64,000 bases of DNA from Bactrocera neohumeralis. Lineage: Eukaryota > Arthropoda > Insecta > Diptera > Tephritidae. The stretch is taken from positions 5,828,001 through 5,892,000 of the forward strand of contig NC_065921.1 of assembly GCF_024586455.1 (NCBI RefSeq). The letters are read 5' to 3'. Below, piece after piece: positions 1-11,977 of this stretch. Position 1 is the first letter of the stretch, and every line of letters begins with the position of its first letter. The notes beneath the pieces were generated by a model. The model searched no databases and was not told where the DNA came from. It was given only the letters and a program-made list of their open reading frames with translations. A program made the translations under genes and the position numbers.

Positions 1-1045
1 ATTGGAACTCCTTTATTCAATACTTTCAATTATTGCAAAATCGCCGAATACACTTTATGGACTTCCAAACAGCAAGCCTATACTTTAGTGATATTTGTCA
101 CAGATGTCACTGGCAAACACACCAACCTAAAAAAAGCTTCGACGAATGCCTTTTCGCTTGAAATTTAAATTAAAAAGTCTTACTATTTTTTGGCCAGAGT
201 ACTACTAACTAAAGATTTATGTTAAATAATAATTTTTCTCAAATTGGCGAATATACATTCATGAAAAATAAACTTATTATCACGTTCAGAGAAGTCGTAG
301 TGTTACCAGCTGCTAAAATATATACACCACAATTATAAACTGCTAAACTAGCAAACTGATATTCTACTAGTATATGTTGGCAACCCTGTTGAATAAATTC
401 GTTCGTTTGCGTCCTCGTCAGCACCTTTGTATTATTTGTGTGCAGAGTAGTTGTTGCACTGTCTTACCGTAACAGTTGTGTGGTTGTTTTTCGTAACATT
501 GCGTTATCCACACACACACACACCCTAATATTAATGCAATGAGTTTCTGGTTGCGATGACTGTTGTTTACGTACATTCATATGTGCTATATGTATGTGCA
601 AATGTAGCTATTGTTGTTCTCATTGGCGTTGTTATTGCTATAGCAGTAGCCGAATGCAGCAAACATCTGCCGCGAACAACAGACGACAATCAGACTGTCA
701 AGCTATTATTTTGAATGCGCAAATGATAAATAAAGGCGTACCAAATTGGAAGTAAATGTATGTTTGTATCTACATATGGACATACTATATAATCAAACAT
801 AAGGTATATTATACATAAATACATATGTATGTATGTTAATACTATATACAATATGTACTTACATATTTATCATATAAAACTTATTCACGAAGTCTCATTA
901 ACCTGTGAGGTGCAAATAAATTATTTAGTCGTCTGTTAAAGAGTTTTAGATTTTTTAAGCTGCTTAAGTTGAATACAGCAAAGCAGTTTTTTATGCAAGG
1001 TCTGACATCAGACAACCCCGTTTTTTATTTTGTTAAACCAGAAGT
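1..1045. other. Intergenic sequence without a recognisable gene
   Basis: I see no convincing coding sequence here. The stretch holds a short (CA)n run near 510-525 and scattered ATGTATG/TACATA simple-sequence patches near 780-860. Open frames are short and rich in codons produced by these repeats. Confidence 0.6.
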
Positions 1046-2847
1046 AACAAGTAAGGAAGGCGAAGTTCGGGAGTTCTCACTCTTCCAATTTTCGAAGATG
1101 AAACCCGGGGGCACATTATGGTATCTGGTGCTAGCATAATAAAAATTATTGCGAAAGAATAAAATATTCTTTATCCAACGAAGCTATGGATGGATCATAT
1201 TGGGCATCTAACTGAATCATAATCACTTAGTCCGATAGGTTTATATTAAAATCTATCTCACAAATATCCATATTCATCATATTAGTGCTGGGGAAAGTGC
1301 TAACCAATACATATATTTTTGCTTAAGGTGGTATTCTACTGTATTTAATTTTTTTTATATTTTTACTATTCCTATTTTCATTAGTTATTTATTAACATTA
1401 CAAGTATACAGAAAAAATTAAAACATTAAATATTAAAAAATTAGCTGATGAGGTGGAGAATCTCAGAAAAATTGGCACGTGGACCGACTTACGATTTCAA
1501 CCATCCTAGCAATCTGAAGCCGCAAAAAAACTTATTAATCTATAATAATGTCGCAATGACTGGTTATACGAAAATTGGAAAAACAAATGTTTCACGAAAT
1601 GGCGACTGCCTGAAAAAAAACTTTTATACCGTTGTATTGGTAAAGAAAATATTTTTAATATTTTTTAACAGATATCTCTGAAAAAGTAGAGTCGATTTCG
1701 ATTTATTTATTATTTTATTTATCAACAAATATTTGTATATAAAATCGGTAATTTGTTTCCAATATTCCCGGTTGCATTTGTGATACTTTTTTGTTGATAT
1801 TTACATACATACATACATACATATATTGTGTTTTTCCTGACATATGTATGTATGTACATATGTATATGTACTTAGGTTCGCTGCAATTAATAGTTACATG
1901 CATATGCAAGTATATGGTAAAAGAAGCAATAAAATTGTGTACCCGAAAATTTACAAACCGATTCTTTTGTAAATAGAATTTTATGATAATTTGATATACA
2001 TTGGAACAAAATTACTCATGCTCAAATTACTTACGAGATCAAAATAGTTATACATATATACATGTGTATATATAAATGATCAGAGTGACGAGAAAAGTTG
2101 AAATATGCCACCTTATGACCAAAAATTGTTCACATCCAACCAAAACTATTCAAGCCCCTAGGTACCGCATATGTGGACCCCAGTTGACTTTTGTTCCAAA
2201 ATATCGGTTAATGTCTAAGATATATAATTGCAATTCTGGGAGAGTACTTCTCTCACAATGGTGTTTCTGTGTGCCAAAACTGGGTTGAATCGGACCAATA
2301 CTTCCATTAGCCCCCATAAACCTAATATAAAGATAATCGAACTTCCGGGTGACTTTAAACCGCATATGCATACATACATACATATCGGCCAATATGCACG
2401 TTATCTCAATGAAGATGAGCTAGTGTGTTTTACTCATAACATTGTATCTTTATGCCTAAAATAGACAAATTTAAACGAAAACTTGACGTACCCCCATATA
2501 ACTAATATCAGGATTTTCGAAAATCCGACTGACTTTACTCTAAATGATGAGTTTCTTAGTAACTCAAATGTTAATAGTATGTGGTATTAGGAAAAAAATA
2601 AAATCGGGTCGATACTACGCCAACTCACGAATACTACACAGAATGATTTTCGTTTCTCTAACAAACCTTGTATGTCTGTCAGTATAGGAGTTATATATGT
2701 ATGTATATTATATGTAGACATAAAATTGAAATATGAAAAAATGGAGGACGTTTTACACCTCAAAGTATTTTCCTGGCTTTGATTCTTGCAAGTTGCAAGA
2801 CTATAAAATGTTCGGTTGCACCCGAACTTAGCTCTTCCTTACTTGTT
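1046..2847. repeat. Interspersed element with inverted ends, family A copy 1
   Basis: The left end reads AACAAGTAAGGAAGGCGAAG and the right end is its near-perfect inverse (CTCTTCCTTACTTGTT), so the block is bounded by inverted repeats of about 27 bp. The interior carries stretches such as the 'cggccaatatgcacgttatctc' segment near 2386 that recur near 4930 and 5790. No transposase frame is visible, so this looks non-autonomous. The same termini occur at 5298, 6138, 8458, 11978 and 13787. I do not know a name for the family. Confidence 0.65.
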
Positions 2848-2922
2848 TTGTCATATTTCCGAACCATATTAAAATATTGGTATGAGAAAAATTTGCGGTA
2901 TCGTTTTGACATGTAGTGATCA

Positions 2923-3500
2923 TTCTTCTTCTTCTTTATTGCCGAAGATCCCGCTTACGCGGTTATAGCTTAATTTACTATACAATTTACAATCGTTCTT
3001 CGTTTTGCTGTTTAGCGCCAATTGGAGATTCCAAGTGTAGCCAGGTATTTCTTCGCCTGATCTTTCCAACGGAGTGGAGGTCTTCCTCTTCTTCTACTTC
3101 CTCCGCCAGGGACCGCGTCAAATACTCTCAGAGCTGGAGTTTTTTCATTCATTCCGCCGCTGACTCTTAATTCGCTGAACTATGTCAATGTCGTCGTATA
3201 TCGTAAAACTCATTATTCCTTCTATAAATTTTTCGCCGAACTTTTGTCGAAAACTCGTAACGCCGACTCATCAGATATTGTCATCGTCCATGCCTTAGCA
3301 CCATATAGCAACGTGAGTTTACACAAAAATCGACGAAGAGGGGGTATGTGTCGATCTTTCTTTCACGATTCTTTTCCAGGATTCGGCGCATGGTGAATAT
3401 CTGGTCAGTTGTTGAAGCTGAAGCCTCATTGATAAGGTCAAATCAGTTTATTGATCTCCTGGTGTTATGTTTTCTCTACCATTCAGCAGGTTGGAGAAGT
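2923..3500 (-). mobile_element. Internally deleted non-LTR retrotransposon (RTE-like), 3' end
   Basis: Read on the minus strand, this resembles the better-preserved copy at 26478-27635. The end nearest 2923 is the 3' tail, a run of GAA/AAG triplets following the 'CGCGTAAGCGG' motif. Next come coding remnants of the C-terminal region (RGRPPLRWKDQ-like, then LLYGAKAWTM-like at about 3270-3310). Immediately beyond is an N-terminal reverse-transcriptase remnant (STTDQIFTMRRILEKN-like, about 3320-3420). The RT core between them is missing, so this is a deletion derivative with frameshifts. RTE-like is my best clade guess from the tail and C-terminal motifs. Confidence 0.65.
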
Positions 3501-3850
3501 TTTCCTTCCATAATTCCAGTTGTTACACCAATATACTCACAAGCTTTTATCTTTTATTTTATCTATAGTATTTTTCGATTACTATAGTTTTTTCCTTAAC
3601 GCTAACTACATCAGGTTTGAAACTTTGTGCAAAGAAAATTAAATCTACAACATTTTATACAAACTTCAATTTATATCCTTTTTGTAAAGGAATGAACTAA
3701 ATTATATTTAAATCTAAAAATTAATAATGGAGAGTCAAACTTTAAGATACGTGGGTGCCTATAATTTTCAAAAGTATTGTATATTTACCGGTTTTTCTTT
3801 CGGGGAAACATCGCAGATAGCATTAGTCCATTTCTGCATCTCGGAATATG

Positions 3851-4099
3851 TCATTTTATAGCATTTGCGTAACTGTCCACAATGCAATGATGTGGGGTGC
3901 TTTGGTTTTTTGCGTCCATATATCCAAACTTTTCGGTGTACGCCGATACCATCTGTCTCTTTAATGTGCTTTTTAACAGGTCAAAAGGTGTAGATTCTCT
4001 GGAAACACTCAAATCTGATGAAATTTTCTCCAGCCAATCTATAATCCGATTGTAATTCGACAACGCCTCCCTGTCAGCGCGAAATGGCATATCCCGCAC
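3851..4099 (-). CDS. Unrecognised 82-codon open frame
   Basis: An ATG-started frame on the minus strand with mixed composition (acidic and basic residues, few simple repeats), unlike the microsatellite-derived frames around it. I recognise no domain. No promoter, splice partner or poly(A) signal stands out, and both sides are repeat debris. It is more likely a relic of a mobile element than a host gene. Confidence 0.15.
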   Translation of the reverse strand: MRDMPFRADREALSNYNRIIDWLEKISSDLSVSRESTPFDLLKSTLKRQMVSAYTEKFGYMDAKNQSTPHHCIVDSYANAIK

Positions 4100-4899
4100 G
4101 AACGTAAAAATAATAGAACACGTGACACATGATAGATTACGTTAAGCGGACCGATTGGATGGTAAAAAATGGTATTTGGGAATGAATAGCAACTCAGCTT
4201 TCCGATAATGCTTTATCACGCAAACTATAAGGACTTTTATAATAAAATTGGGTAGTGATGTTAGTAAAGGACAAGTATTCGTAGTTCAACTTCTTGCAAT
4301 CCTCCAAAAAATTGCATTACAAAACATGCAGTTATCAGTTATATTTTTCGTAATATGTATCTTTTAACTGTATAATCGTGTTAACCAATTATTTAATTAA
4401 GTAAAATAAGTATTAGAATTTTTATGTGTTTTACAAACACACAACAACTTACAATGGCTGATCTTCTTCTTCTTTAATGGCTGATAGAGGGAGGAAAATG
4501 TGCCAAGCGTTGTCAAAATAAGTACACCACAATGCAGGATTGCATTATTGGAAAATTTCCCCTGAATAACCCTTACTAAGAATCCAATGGGTATTCTTTA
4601 CTTGTTTCAAAATAGTATATTTATAATATGGGCATTAACTTACCATAATATCTGAGCCCTACCTTGAATTTAATAATTTCACCAAGGAATTTATTCTCAA
4701 ATTTATTGAAGAGCGTTAATACATATACATTTTTGTCAAAATTTGGAACGTGGTGATTCAATGATGATGATGATGATTTAACATACGTATCAGCTAAAAC
4801 TAATCGAGATGCATAGATAGATAGATTTATTATAATTGAAATTTAGGGATATTCTTTTCCTGACAATGGTATATTAGTGTGTCAATGCTTCCCTTAGAC

Positions 4900-5298
4900 T
4901 TTTAGATACTTTTTCCGCATATATCGGCCAACATGTGAGTTATCCCAATGAATATAAGAGAGGGTGCTTTATTCATAACAGTACCTTTGTACCTAAAATG
5001 GATATGCATCCGGGCGACTTTACTCCATATGATTCGTGATGGCATGTGAGGTACCTTAATGAAAATTATTTAAAATCGTGTCCATACTACCCCAAGTCCA
5101 ATATACTATAAACTACATATGTATGTATAATGATTTTCGTTTTTCTAATAAACCTCTTGTCGTACACATACATACCTGTCGGTCCGATCCTCTGGTTGAC
5201 TCTTTGCACCTTAAGGTATTTCCCTGTCTTTGTTTCTTGCAGGTTGCAAGAGCATAAAGTGTTCGGTTACACCCAAACTTAGCCCTTCCTTACTTGTT
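4900..5298. repeat. Family A element, right-hand part only
   Basis: Shares interior sequence with 1046-2847 (the 'atatcggccaacatgtgagt' segment and the 'tcataacagtac' segment). It ends with the same terminus, CCCTTCCTTACTTGTT, at 5298, followed by a T run. The matching left terminus is not visible, so the copy is truncated. Confidence 0.55.
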
Positions 5299-5579
5299 TT
5301 TTTTTTTTTTTAAATTTCTTACAATCGGTCCACATCTCAGCCCAAAACCTCTTCATGCCGACGATCTTATCAATTTTATGTGGTATTTTTAGCTCTTGGT
5401 ATATTTCCAAAAATAATATGATTTTTGAAAAATCATCTTGCAGACTTATTCTTGAATAGTGAGGGGTTGTAAAAAAAATTGATATTTTTTTATTTCTAGA
5501 TTAGAAAGCCTATCGAAAAGGCTGGGAAAAGTATTGACTTAATTATAACCTTTGTCAGCAATTATCATGGAAAGAATCT

Positions 5580-6138
5580 CTCTGACTTGAGATAACTCAC
5601 AAATTCACCTTTGAATACGGTATAAATGAAACCGGTAATACGGAATCTTTATTTTCTGATAACTGTATGCCTGTGTGTAAATATGTATGTACTTGGTTGA
5701 ATCGGATTAAGGATTCTGTTAGCCGTCATATACTTAATAAAAAGATTTTCGAACTTTCGGTTTAATTTATAGTGCATATGTGTGTCCATATGTGAGTTAT
5801 CTTAATTAAATTGAGTGGGCGTAAATCGGGTCAATACTACATTTATTTCTCACACACCTAATTACTAAGATTTACAAACGCAAACTTCAAGTTGGTTTTG
5901 ACCTTGGCCTTGGATATTCCATTTGAACTTTTGCATGTCAACTTTATATATTAAATAAACCCTCTTCGGCTAAATTTATCTTAGATATGTATATTACATT
6001 TGAGTATTCACTGACGCTGTATACATATATACATATGTATATGATATAACATAATAAAATACTACTTTTAATCGACAACTGAAGGCGTCCCCGTTTTCAA
6101 TCCTTCGGTTACACCCAAACTTAGGCCTTCCTTACTAA
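5580..6138. repeat. Family A element, degenerate right-hand part
   Basis: Carries the same interior blocks ('gggcgtaaatcgggtcaatac' and 'gagttatcttaatt') and ends at CTTAGGCCTTCCTTACT, a decayed version of the family terminus. The left end is not recognisable. Confidence 0.45.
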
Positions 6139-6604
6139 TTAAAATTTGCTTAAGTGATTACTCAGAGATCATTATGAATTTTTTCGATCGATTGATCGAA
6201 TATCGAATTTAGGCAGACCAAAACCGCTCAAAATTTTGGGTAAAATTCAACCCTTTATAATGCATTCCCTCAACAAATATTATTATAACGATATGTTTGC
6301 GTACAGTCAGAGATCTTTTAGTCAACAACTCGCTTGCAATGGTATCCGATAATATTCTTACCGATTTAAGTGGCTGCACAAAAATAAATATAAAAAAAAA
6401 AAAAATCCACATCGATAAAATGATTCAGCGGCAGTCATTTTCACCCGATTTTTTCGCATAATTCTTCCGCAAAAAAATCCAATGCAAATTAATAGTTTGC
6501 AAAAAATTGCTCAGCGGTCAAGCAAAATTAAATATTAAAGCGGGTAGGTACATGTCGAACGTGCCGATTAGCATAACTAAGCGCTGCACAGTTGTTGGGC
6601 GCCT

Positions 6605-7042
6605 GCCAGACCGCTCATAAATAAAAGCGCTTAGCTGGCAGCAACTGAGCAACCTAAAAAAAAAAATCGAAAGAAAGTGTTAACGACTGGATTTCATTAC
6701 GGTGGCGAAGGGTCGGGGTCCGTTTCGAATGCCAAGCAGTCCAACTGGCAAAAGCAAGCAAAGTCAGCCAAGACGAATGTAATGACACCCAAGAGACACC
6801 GAAGATATTCAACGGATGTAAAAGTAAACGATATTGAAACGTTTAACGGTGTACGAAGATGTAAAATTTTACGACCGCCAATGTATTGGCGAAAGGGCCG
6901 GGTCAAAAATGGGTTGCATTCAAACTATGTGTGTGGTGTAACGGAAGAGGGAAGGGCAACATTTAAAGACGGAAACTTTAAGTTAATGAAATATTTACGG
7001 AAATTGAAAATGGGGAAACAAGCCCCAGCATGCAAAAACTAG
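6605..7042 (+). CDS. Basic 121-codon open frame with TATA-like upstream sequence, status uncertain
   Basis: A frame runs from about 6677 to the TAG at 7040, rich in Lys and Arg, with no simple repeats. It opens at GTG. The first in-frame ATG is at about 6781, which would leave roughly 86 residues. Just upstream, CATAAATAAAAG at about 6616-6627 resembles a TATA box. The sequence GGTGGCGAAGGGTCGGGG near 6700 is reminiscent of the primer-binding region that follows an LTR in insect retrotransposons, so this may be a solo LTR plus the start of gag. I recognise no domain. Host gene versus LTR-element relic is undecided. Confidence 0.25.
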
Positions 7043-7385
7043 ACACACACTGACTAGCAAACCATTTTAAATGCCTCTGTTGGGAAAAGCTGAACATCAT
7101 ACAAATCCGAAAATTGGTTTTAAACTTTGTTCATACAAATATATCATATATAAATATATACATATGTGATATTATTATGTATACATATAAGATATTATTA
7201 TATCTTTCTCCAAAATGCAAAAGGTTCTTCCGAATCAATTATAACAAAAATTGCGGAACCTAAATTTCTTTTAGTGCCACGCATGCACACCCAATGCCAT
7301 TTCCTACATGGTATTATAAATGTTGTCGGCTTGGTGAGCTAATGTTATCGATATTATTATTATCGGTTAAGGCGTGACTTATTTT

Positions 7386-8458
7386 TATACTCTCGCAACA
7401 AAGTTGCTAAGGAGAGTATTATAGTTTTGTTCACATAACGGTTGTTTGTAAGTCCTAAAACTAAAAGAGTCAGATATAGGGTTATATATACCAAAGTGAT
7501 CAGGGTGACGAGTAGAGTTGAAATCCGGATGTCTGTCTGTCCGTCCGTCCGTCTGTCCGTCCGTCCGTGCAAGCTGTAACTTGAGTAAAAATTGAGATAT
7601 CTTGATGAAACTTGGTACACGTATTTCTTGGCTCCATAAGAAGGTTAAGTTCGAAGTTGGGCAAAATCGGCCCACTGCCACGCCCACAAAATGGCGGAAA
7701 CCGAAAACCTATAAAGTGTCATAACTAAGCCATAAATAAAGATATTAAAGTAAAATTTGGCACAAAGGATCGCATTAGAGAGGGGCATATTTGGACGTAA
7801 TTTTTTTGGAAAAGTGGGCGTGACCCCGCCCCTACTAAGTTTTTTGTACATATCTCGGAAACTACTATAGCTATGTCAACCAAACTCTACAGAGTCGTTT
7901 TCTTCAGGCATTTCCATATACAGTTCAAAAATGGAAGAAATCGGATAATAACCACGCCCACCTCCCATACAAAGGTTATGTTGAAAATCACTAAAAGTGC
8001 GTTAACGGACTAACAAAAAACGTCAGAAACACTAAATTTTACGGAAGAAATTGCAGAAGGAAGCTGCACCCAGGCGTTTTTTAAAAATTGCAAATGGGCG
8101 TGGCCTCGCCCACTTATGGACCAAAAACCATATCTCAGGAACTACTCGACCGATTTCAATGAAATTCGGTATATAATATTTTCTTAACACCCTGATGACA
8201 TGTACAAAATATAAGTGAAATCGGTTCACAACCACGCCTTCTTCCAATATAACAATATTTTGAATTCCATCTGATGCCTTTTCTGTATAATACGAGTACA
8301 TACATTAGGAACCAATGATGATAGCGGAATAAAACTTTACAAAAATACGGTATTTGAAAAATATGTAAATGACGTATAATGAAATCTCGATTATCACTTT
8401 ATCATGCGAGAGTATAAAATGTTCGGTGACACCCGAACTTAGCCCTTCCTTACTTGTT
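7386..8458. repeat. Interspersed element, family C (TATACTCTCGCAAC type)
   Basis: Begins TTATACTCTCGCAAC and ends GCGAGAGTATAAAATGTTCGG followed by the ACTTGTT terminus at 8458, so both ends carry inverted copies of the CTCTCGC block. It includes a TGTCTGTCCGTCCGTC run (7527-7567) and several 'CACGCCCAC' blocks. Related sequence sits inside 12840-13260 and at 52960-53740. The minus strand has open frames (7360-7687, 8032-8301) that match no protein I know. I treat them as chance frames. Confidence 0.6.
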
Positions 8459-8905
8459 ATATTTAGAACAGGGTAGGAAACGACGAAGACCCTTTGAAGT
8501 AACTGTACATATATATAAATTATCAACGTAACAGGCTGAGTCGATTTATCCATGTCCATCTGTCTGTCTGTATATGAGCGTATAAGTTCTTCAGCTTCTA
8601 AGATCTCGATCTGAAATTTTGCACACCCCCTTTTCTCTACAAGATGCTGCTCAGTTGTCGGTACCGCCTATAACGGATACAAGAAATAGTCGAAGCTAGC
8701 ATACAAATTCATCTATCAAAATCAAGTTATTGTATGGAAAACTTTTTTTATCAAAGAAATTATCTTCACGAAATTTATCACAACTTTTTGTTCAAGACAA
8801 TGCTACAATCTCTACATATTCGTATTTTGTATAGAGCGAACTATTATAGCATATGGATGTCATACAAACTGGCCGATTAAAATCAAGACACATATGTATG
8901 TAGCT
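8459..8905 (+). repeat. Interspersed element, family 2 copy abutting family C
   Basis: Contains the family signature order: GGCTGAGTCGATTTATCCATG, a CTGTCTGTCTGT run near 8560, 'agatctcgatctgaaattttg', then 'tatagcatatggatgtcata'. The same order is seen best at 32469-33160. The copy starts exactly where family C ends. Confidence 0.5.
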
Positions 8906-9690
8906 TCATAAAAAATCTGTTTTACTTCTTTAGTAACCAAAATTCGACTTGAGGGTCATCAAACAATGTGGACAGAAACAGCTTGAAAACGTTTTTCGTT
9001 GGATGCCAACCATTGCCGGTTTACAAAATAAATATAAAATATTAATTATTATACGACTTTGCATCTTTAACGGTTGTATTAAGGGCTCTTTTACACGGTC
9101 GAGAAGTTTTTTCGAACCTCTTACTACGGCTGATGATCGATTTTTATAAACGACTCAGACTGTGCTCATCGCCATTTCAAAATGCTTTGGAAATCAAAGA
9201 GTAAGTTAACCTAACGTCTATAACTTGGAATGCTTGTAATGGATTAATCGTTAGTTCCAAAGTTAAAGTCTCTGCACCGTCTAACAAAACCCCGCAAAAA
9301 AATGCGACAAGACTTCCAGCAAGTGTTCTTAAGCTATAAATGTATCCTTTTGTACACGAAAACCTAAAAAAGAGATTACGATTTATGACACAATTTAAGA
9401 GAAATGGAAATAAAGTATAAACTAATAAATATAATATCGTTAAGGTATTCGTTTGTGACTAATTAAATCTAATTGTATCCTAAAGGTATATTTTGGCCAT
9501 TGTTGTCACTTCAAAAAATCTTTGAGTACAAAATGTTTACCAAATCTGCTGCAAAACTACCAAATTTTGTTATCATCTAAACATCACATTTGCGAAAATA
9601 TGTACATACAAATAAAAATTAGAGGTTAATTAAACTGAGCTACAAGTACATATACTCTTCCTCTTCTTCAAACCAATCGGAAACCCTTAA

Positions 9691-10234
9691 GGGGTTAGCT
9701 TTTCTTCAAAAATTTTTTGCGACGCCATTGCCGGTGATCCCTCGAAAAAACGATGCGCCCGTGTTGGCAGGATAACTCCTTACAGGATCATCTAAAGTGA
9801 AAAAAACCTTAACTTAGAGCTTGGACGAAAGAAAAAAACTGAAAATGGGATTTTTGGCAGACATTTTTACAAAAATAGAAAATTTTACGACATTTCAATT
9901 AATTTTAAACGAAAAAAATTCCTTTGTCGAAGTCTTTAAGAATTGTATTTCAAAGACCTGGGTAAAAATTTATGAAGATTAGTTGAGTACTTCTCGAAAA
10001 ATTTTGCCAACCGACTTCTAAAACACAGTTCCGAGAAAAACGCGTTTAAAGACGGCGCACTTAGCCTAACTAGCCTCGAGCCCACAAGTTCTCAAGGATA
10101 TATGTATGTATGTATATCCGAAACTATTACTCAGATCAAGTTGAAAACTTATGTCAATATTCTAGAGATGTTGTAGAATTTAATCAGACAATAAAAAAAA
10201 TCAATTTTTTTAAACCCTTAAACCCATGTAACCC
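9691..10234. repeat. TTAA-flanked inverted-repeat element, family 3 copy 1
   Basis: The left side reads TTAA|GGGGTTAGC and the right side ATGTAACCCA|TTAA, giving short inverted ends and a TTAA on each side. The interior shares long blocks with 36101-36648 ('ttgccaaccgacttc', 'gcgtttaaagacggcgcac', 'cctaactagcctcgag'). There is no coding potential. TTAA targets are typical of piggyBac-type elements, so this may be a non-autonomous relative. That link is inference. Confidence 0.6.
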
Positions 10235-10379
10235 ATTAAACACTCCCTGGAATTTTCACTTTGAAGGTCAGGCAACTATTCCACACTACAAAAGGTTATC
10301 AAGTTGTCAAGAACTATTTGAATGGTTGATAATCATCCGTACTGTTTCGACGTCAAAGTTCTAGATTAAGAAAACTAAT

Positions 10380-11030
10380 AAGATGGTTCCGAATGGTGGT
10401 GCCTCTCCCCGCTACTATTTAACTTCTACATTTCGAGGCTCCCTCAACCATCAGAGGGAATTTCCATCATCTCATATGCAGAAGATTGTTCGATTTTGAC
10501 GTCGTGCAGTGGAATCGGTGGCATGTGTTCGAAAGTAAACAGCTATGTATCTCACCGATCCTTCTCGCTTTTTTTGTAAGGATCCTGACTGTCTCCCCCA
10601 CTAAATCAATAGCGACCATATTAACGAAGTGAACGAAGGAGTTCAGACTGGATCTTATTAGCTCAGACGATGGCTTGAAAATTCCAACTGTCAACAATCT
10701 TTAGATTTCAGGTGTTACATTAGGCAGCCTATGCTCCTTCACTCCATATACGACCGTATTTAATGCAAAAGCACAGGGTCGTAAGAAAATCCTCAAGTCT
10801 GGAGCCAGAACTGATGAGGCCGGCCGATTATGAACTACGCTGCACTGATATGGTCAACTGGATGTAGTGAAACGCAGAAGAAGAAGCTACAAACGCATCA
10901 GAATACTGCGCGGTCGATGTCTCCTGTCGAACGTCCGGCCAAGGAACACAATGCACTCCTTTTCAAGCAGTTTCTGCAGTCACGATTTCATAAATACTTG
11001 AACCCCATCACATAAGCAAGGATAAAATAA
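10380..11030 (+). mobile_element. Jockey-type non-LTR retrotransposon fragment
   Basis: Broken frames give reverse-transcriptase remnants in order: a LLFNFYISRLPQPSEGI-like segment followed by an ISYAEDCSILT-like segment. In the latter the catalytic YADD motif has become YAED (about 10470-10500). Further on is a clean 61-codon stretch (10830-11012) starting NYAALIWSTGCSETQKKKLQ, typical of the region after the RT in Jockey-clade elements. Stops and frameshifts occur throughout, so the copy is dead. An AACAACAATAACA tail follows. Confidence 0.7.
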
Positions 11031-11977
11031 TCGTTACAACAACAATAACATTCTTCAGTTTTTAATTGACTTCTCGTTAAAGTTTAAGTTTTCTTTTAAC
11101 TTACGTCGCTACCAATTTGTCCGCTTACAACGGAAGTTTTAGGTACTTTATAGTTATACCTAAAAACAAGTTGAAAATATAATATTAATAAATAATTATT
11201 TAAAGTAAAACTGAATTATTTCTTAAGCATTTTTTCTTTAATTTGATCCAGGAAATTAAAGATATGCTCGAATATATCAAGTTCTTGACACTGTCAATCT
11301 TTATTTCACAGAATAACAAACAAAAAAGTTTGAAATTTTAAGCGAAGAAATCTTCATTCATTCTATATACAGCTGATAAAAAATATCACCAGCGACAAAC
11401 GCTGGTAGTCGCGACTAACTCATTCCCATTACACTCTATAGAACGTAGCCGGTATACTCTCTTTAAGAATTACTCGCACAATTTTTTACGACAAATTATA
11501 CATGGCAAGCACATCCCCAATATCCGGGACAGAAACGGGAATGACAGCATATTATATTATATAAGAGTTATGAAGTGATTAAGAAAAGTTCTAGATAAGT
11601 TTACCCATCAAGGGAAATGAAGCAACTGATGAGATACATACATATACCATACATACTGTACACATATACATATACATATGTATGTATTTACAGGTATATC
11701 TTCCGTAGAAAAACTTTTCCATCTTACATACATTTATACATTCAAAGGTACATTTGTACTTATATGTTCAAGTTCAAGTTTATGTTCAAGCTTCTGCTAT
11801 GAAAAATACTTGTTAACATCAAGAAATTCGTGGCTGAAATTGAACTAGTTGGAGCAATACTAGATCAAAGATAGAATTAGTAAAAGTAATAATCCTAAAC
11901 TACTCTACCGCCGATTGAATCGGTACCAATTATTTAAGTTACATTTCCATATTCGCTGCAGAAAAATAAAGCATAAA

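Noticed and set aside
7360..8301. Series of minus-strand frames of 68-100 codons
   Set aside because: They overlap one another in a multicopy noncoding repeat (family C) and match no protein. Other copies of the repeat do not keep the frames open.
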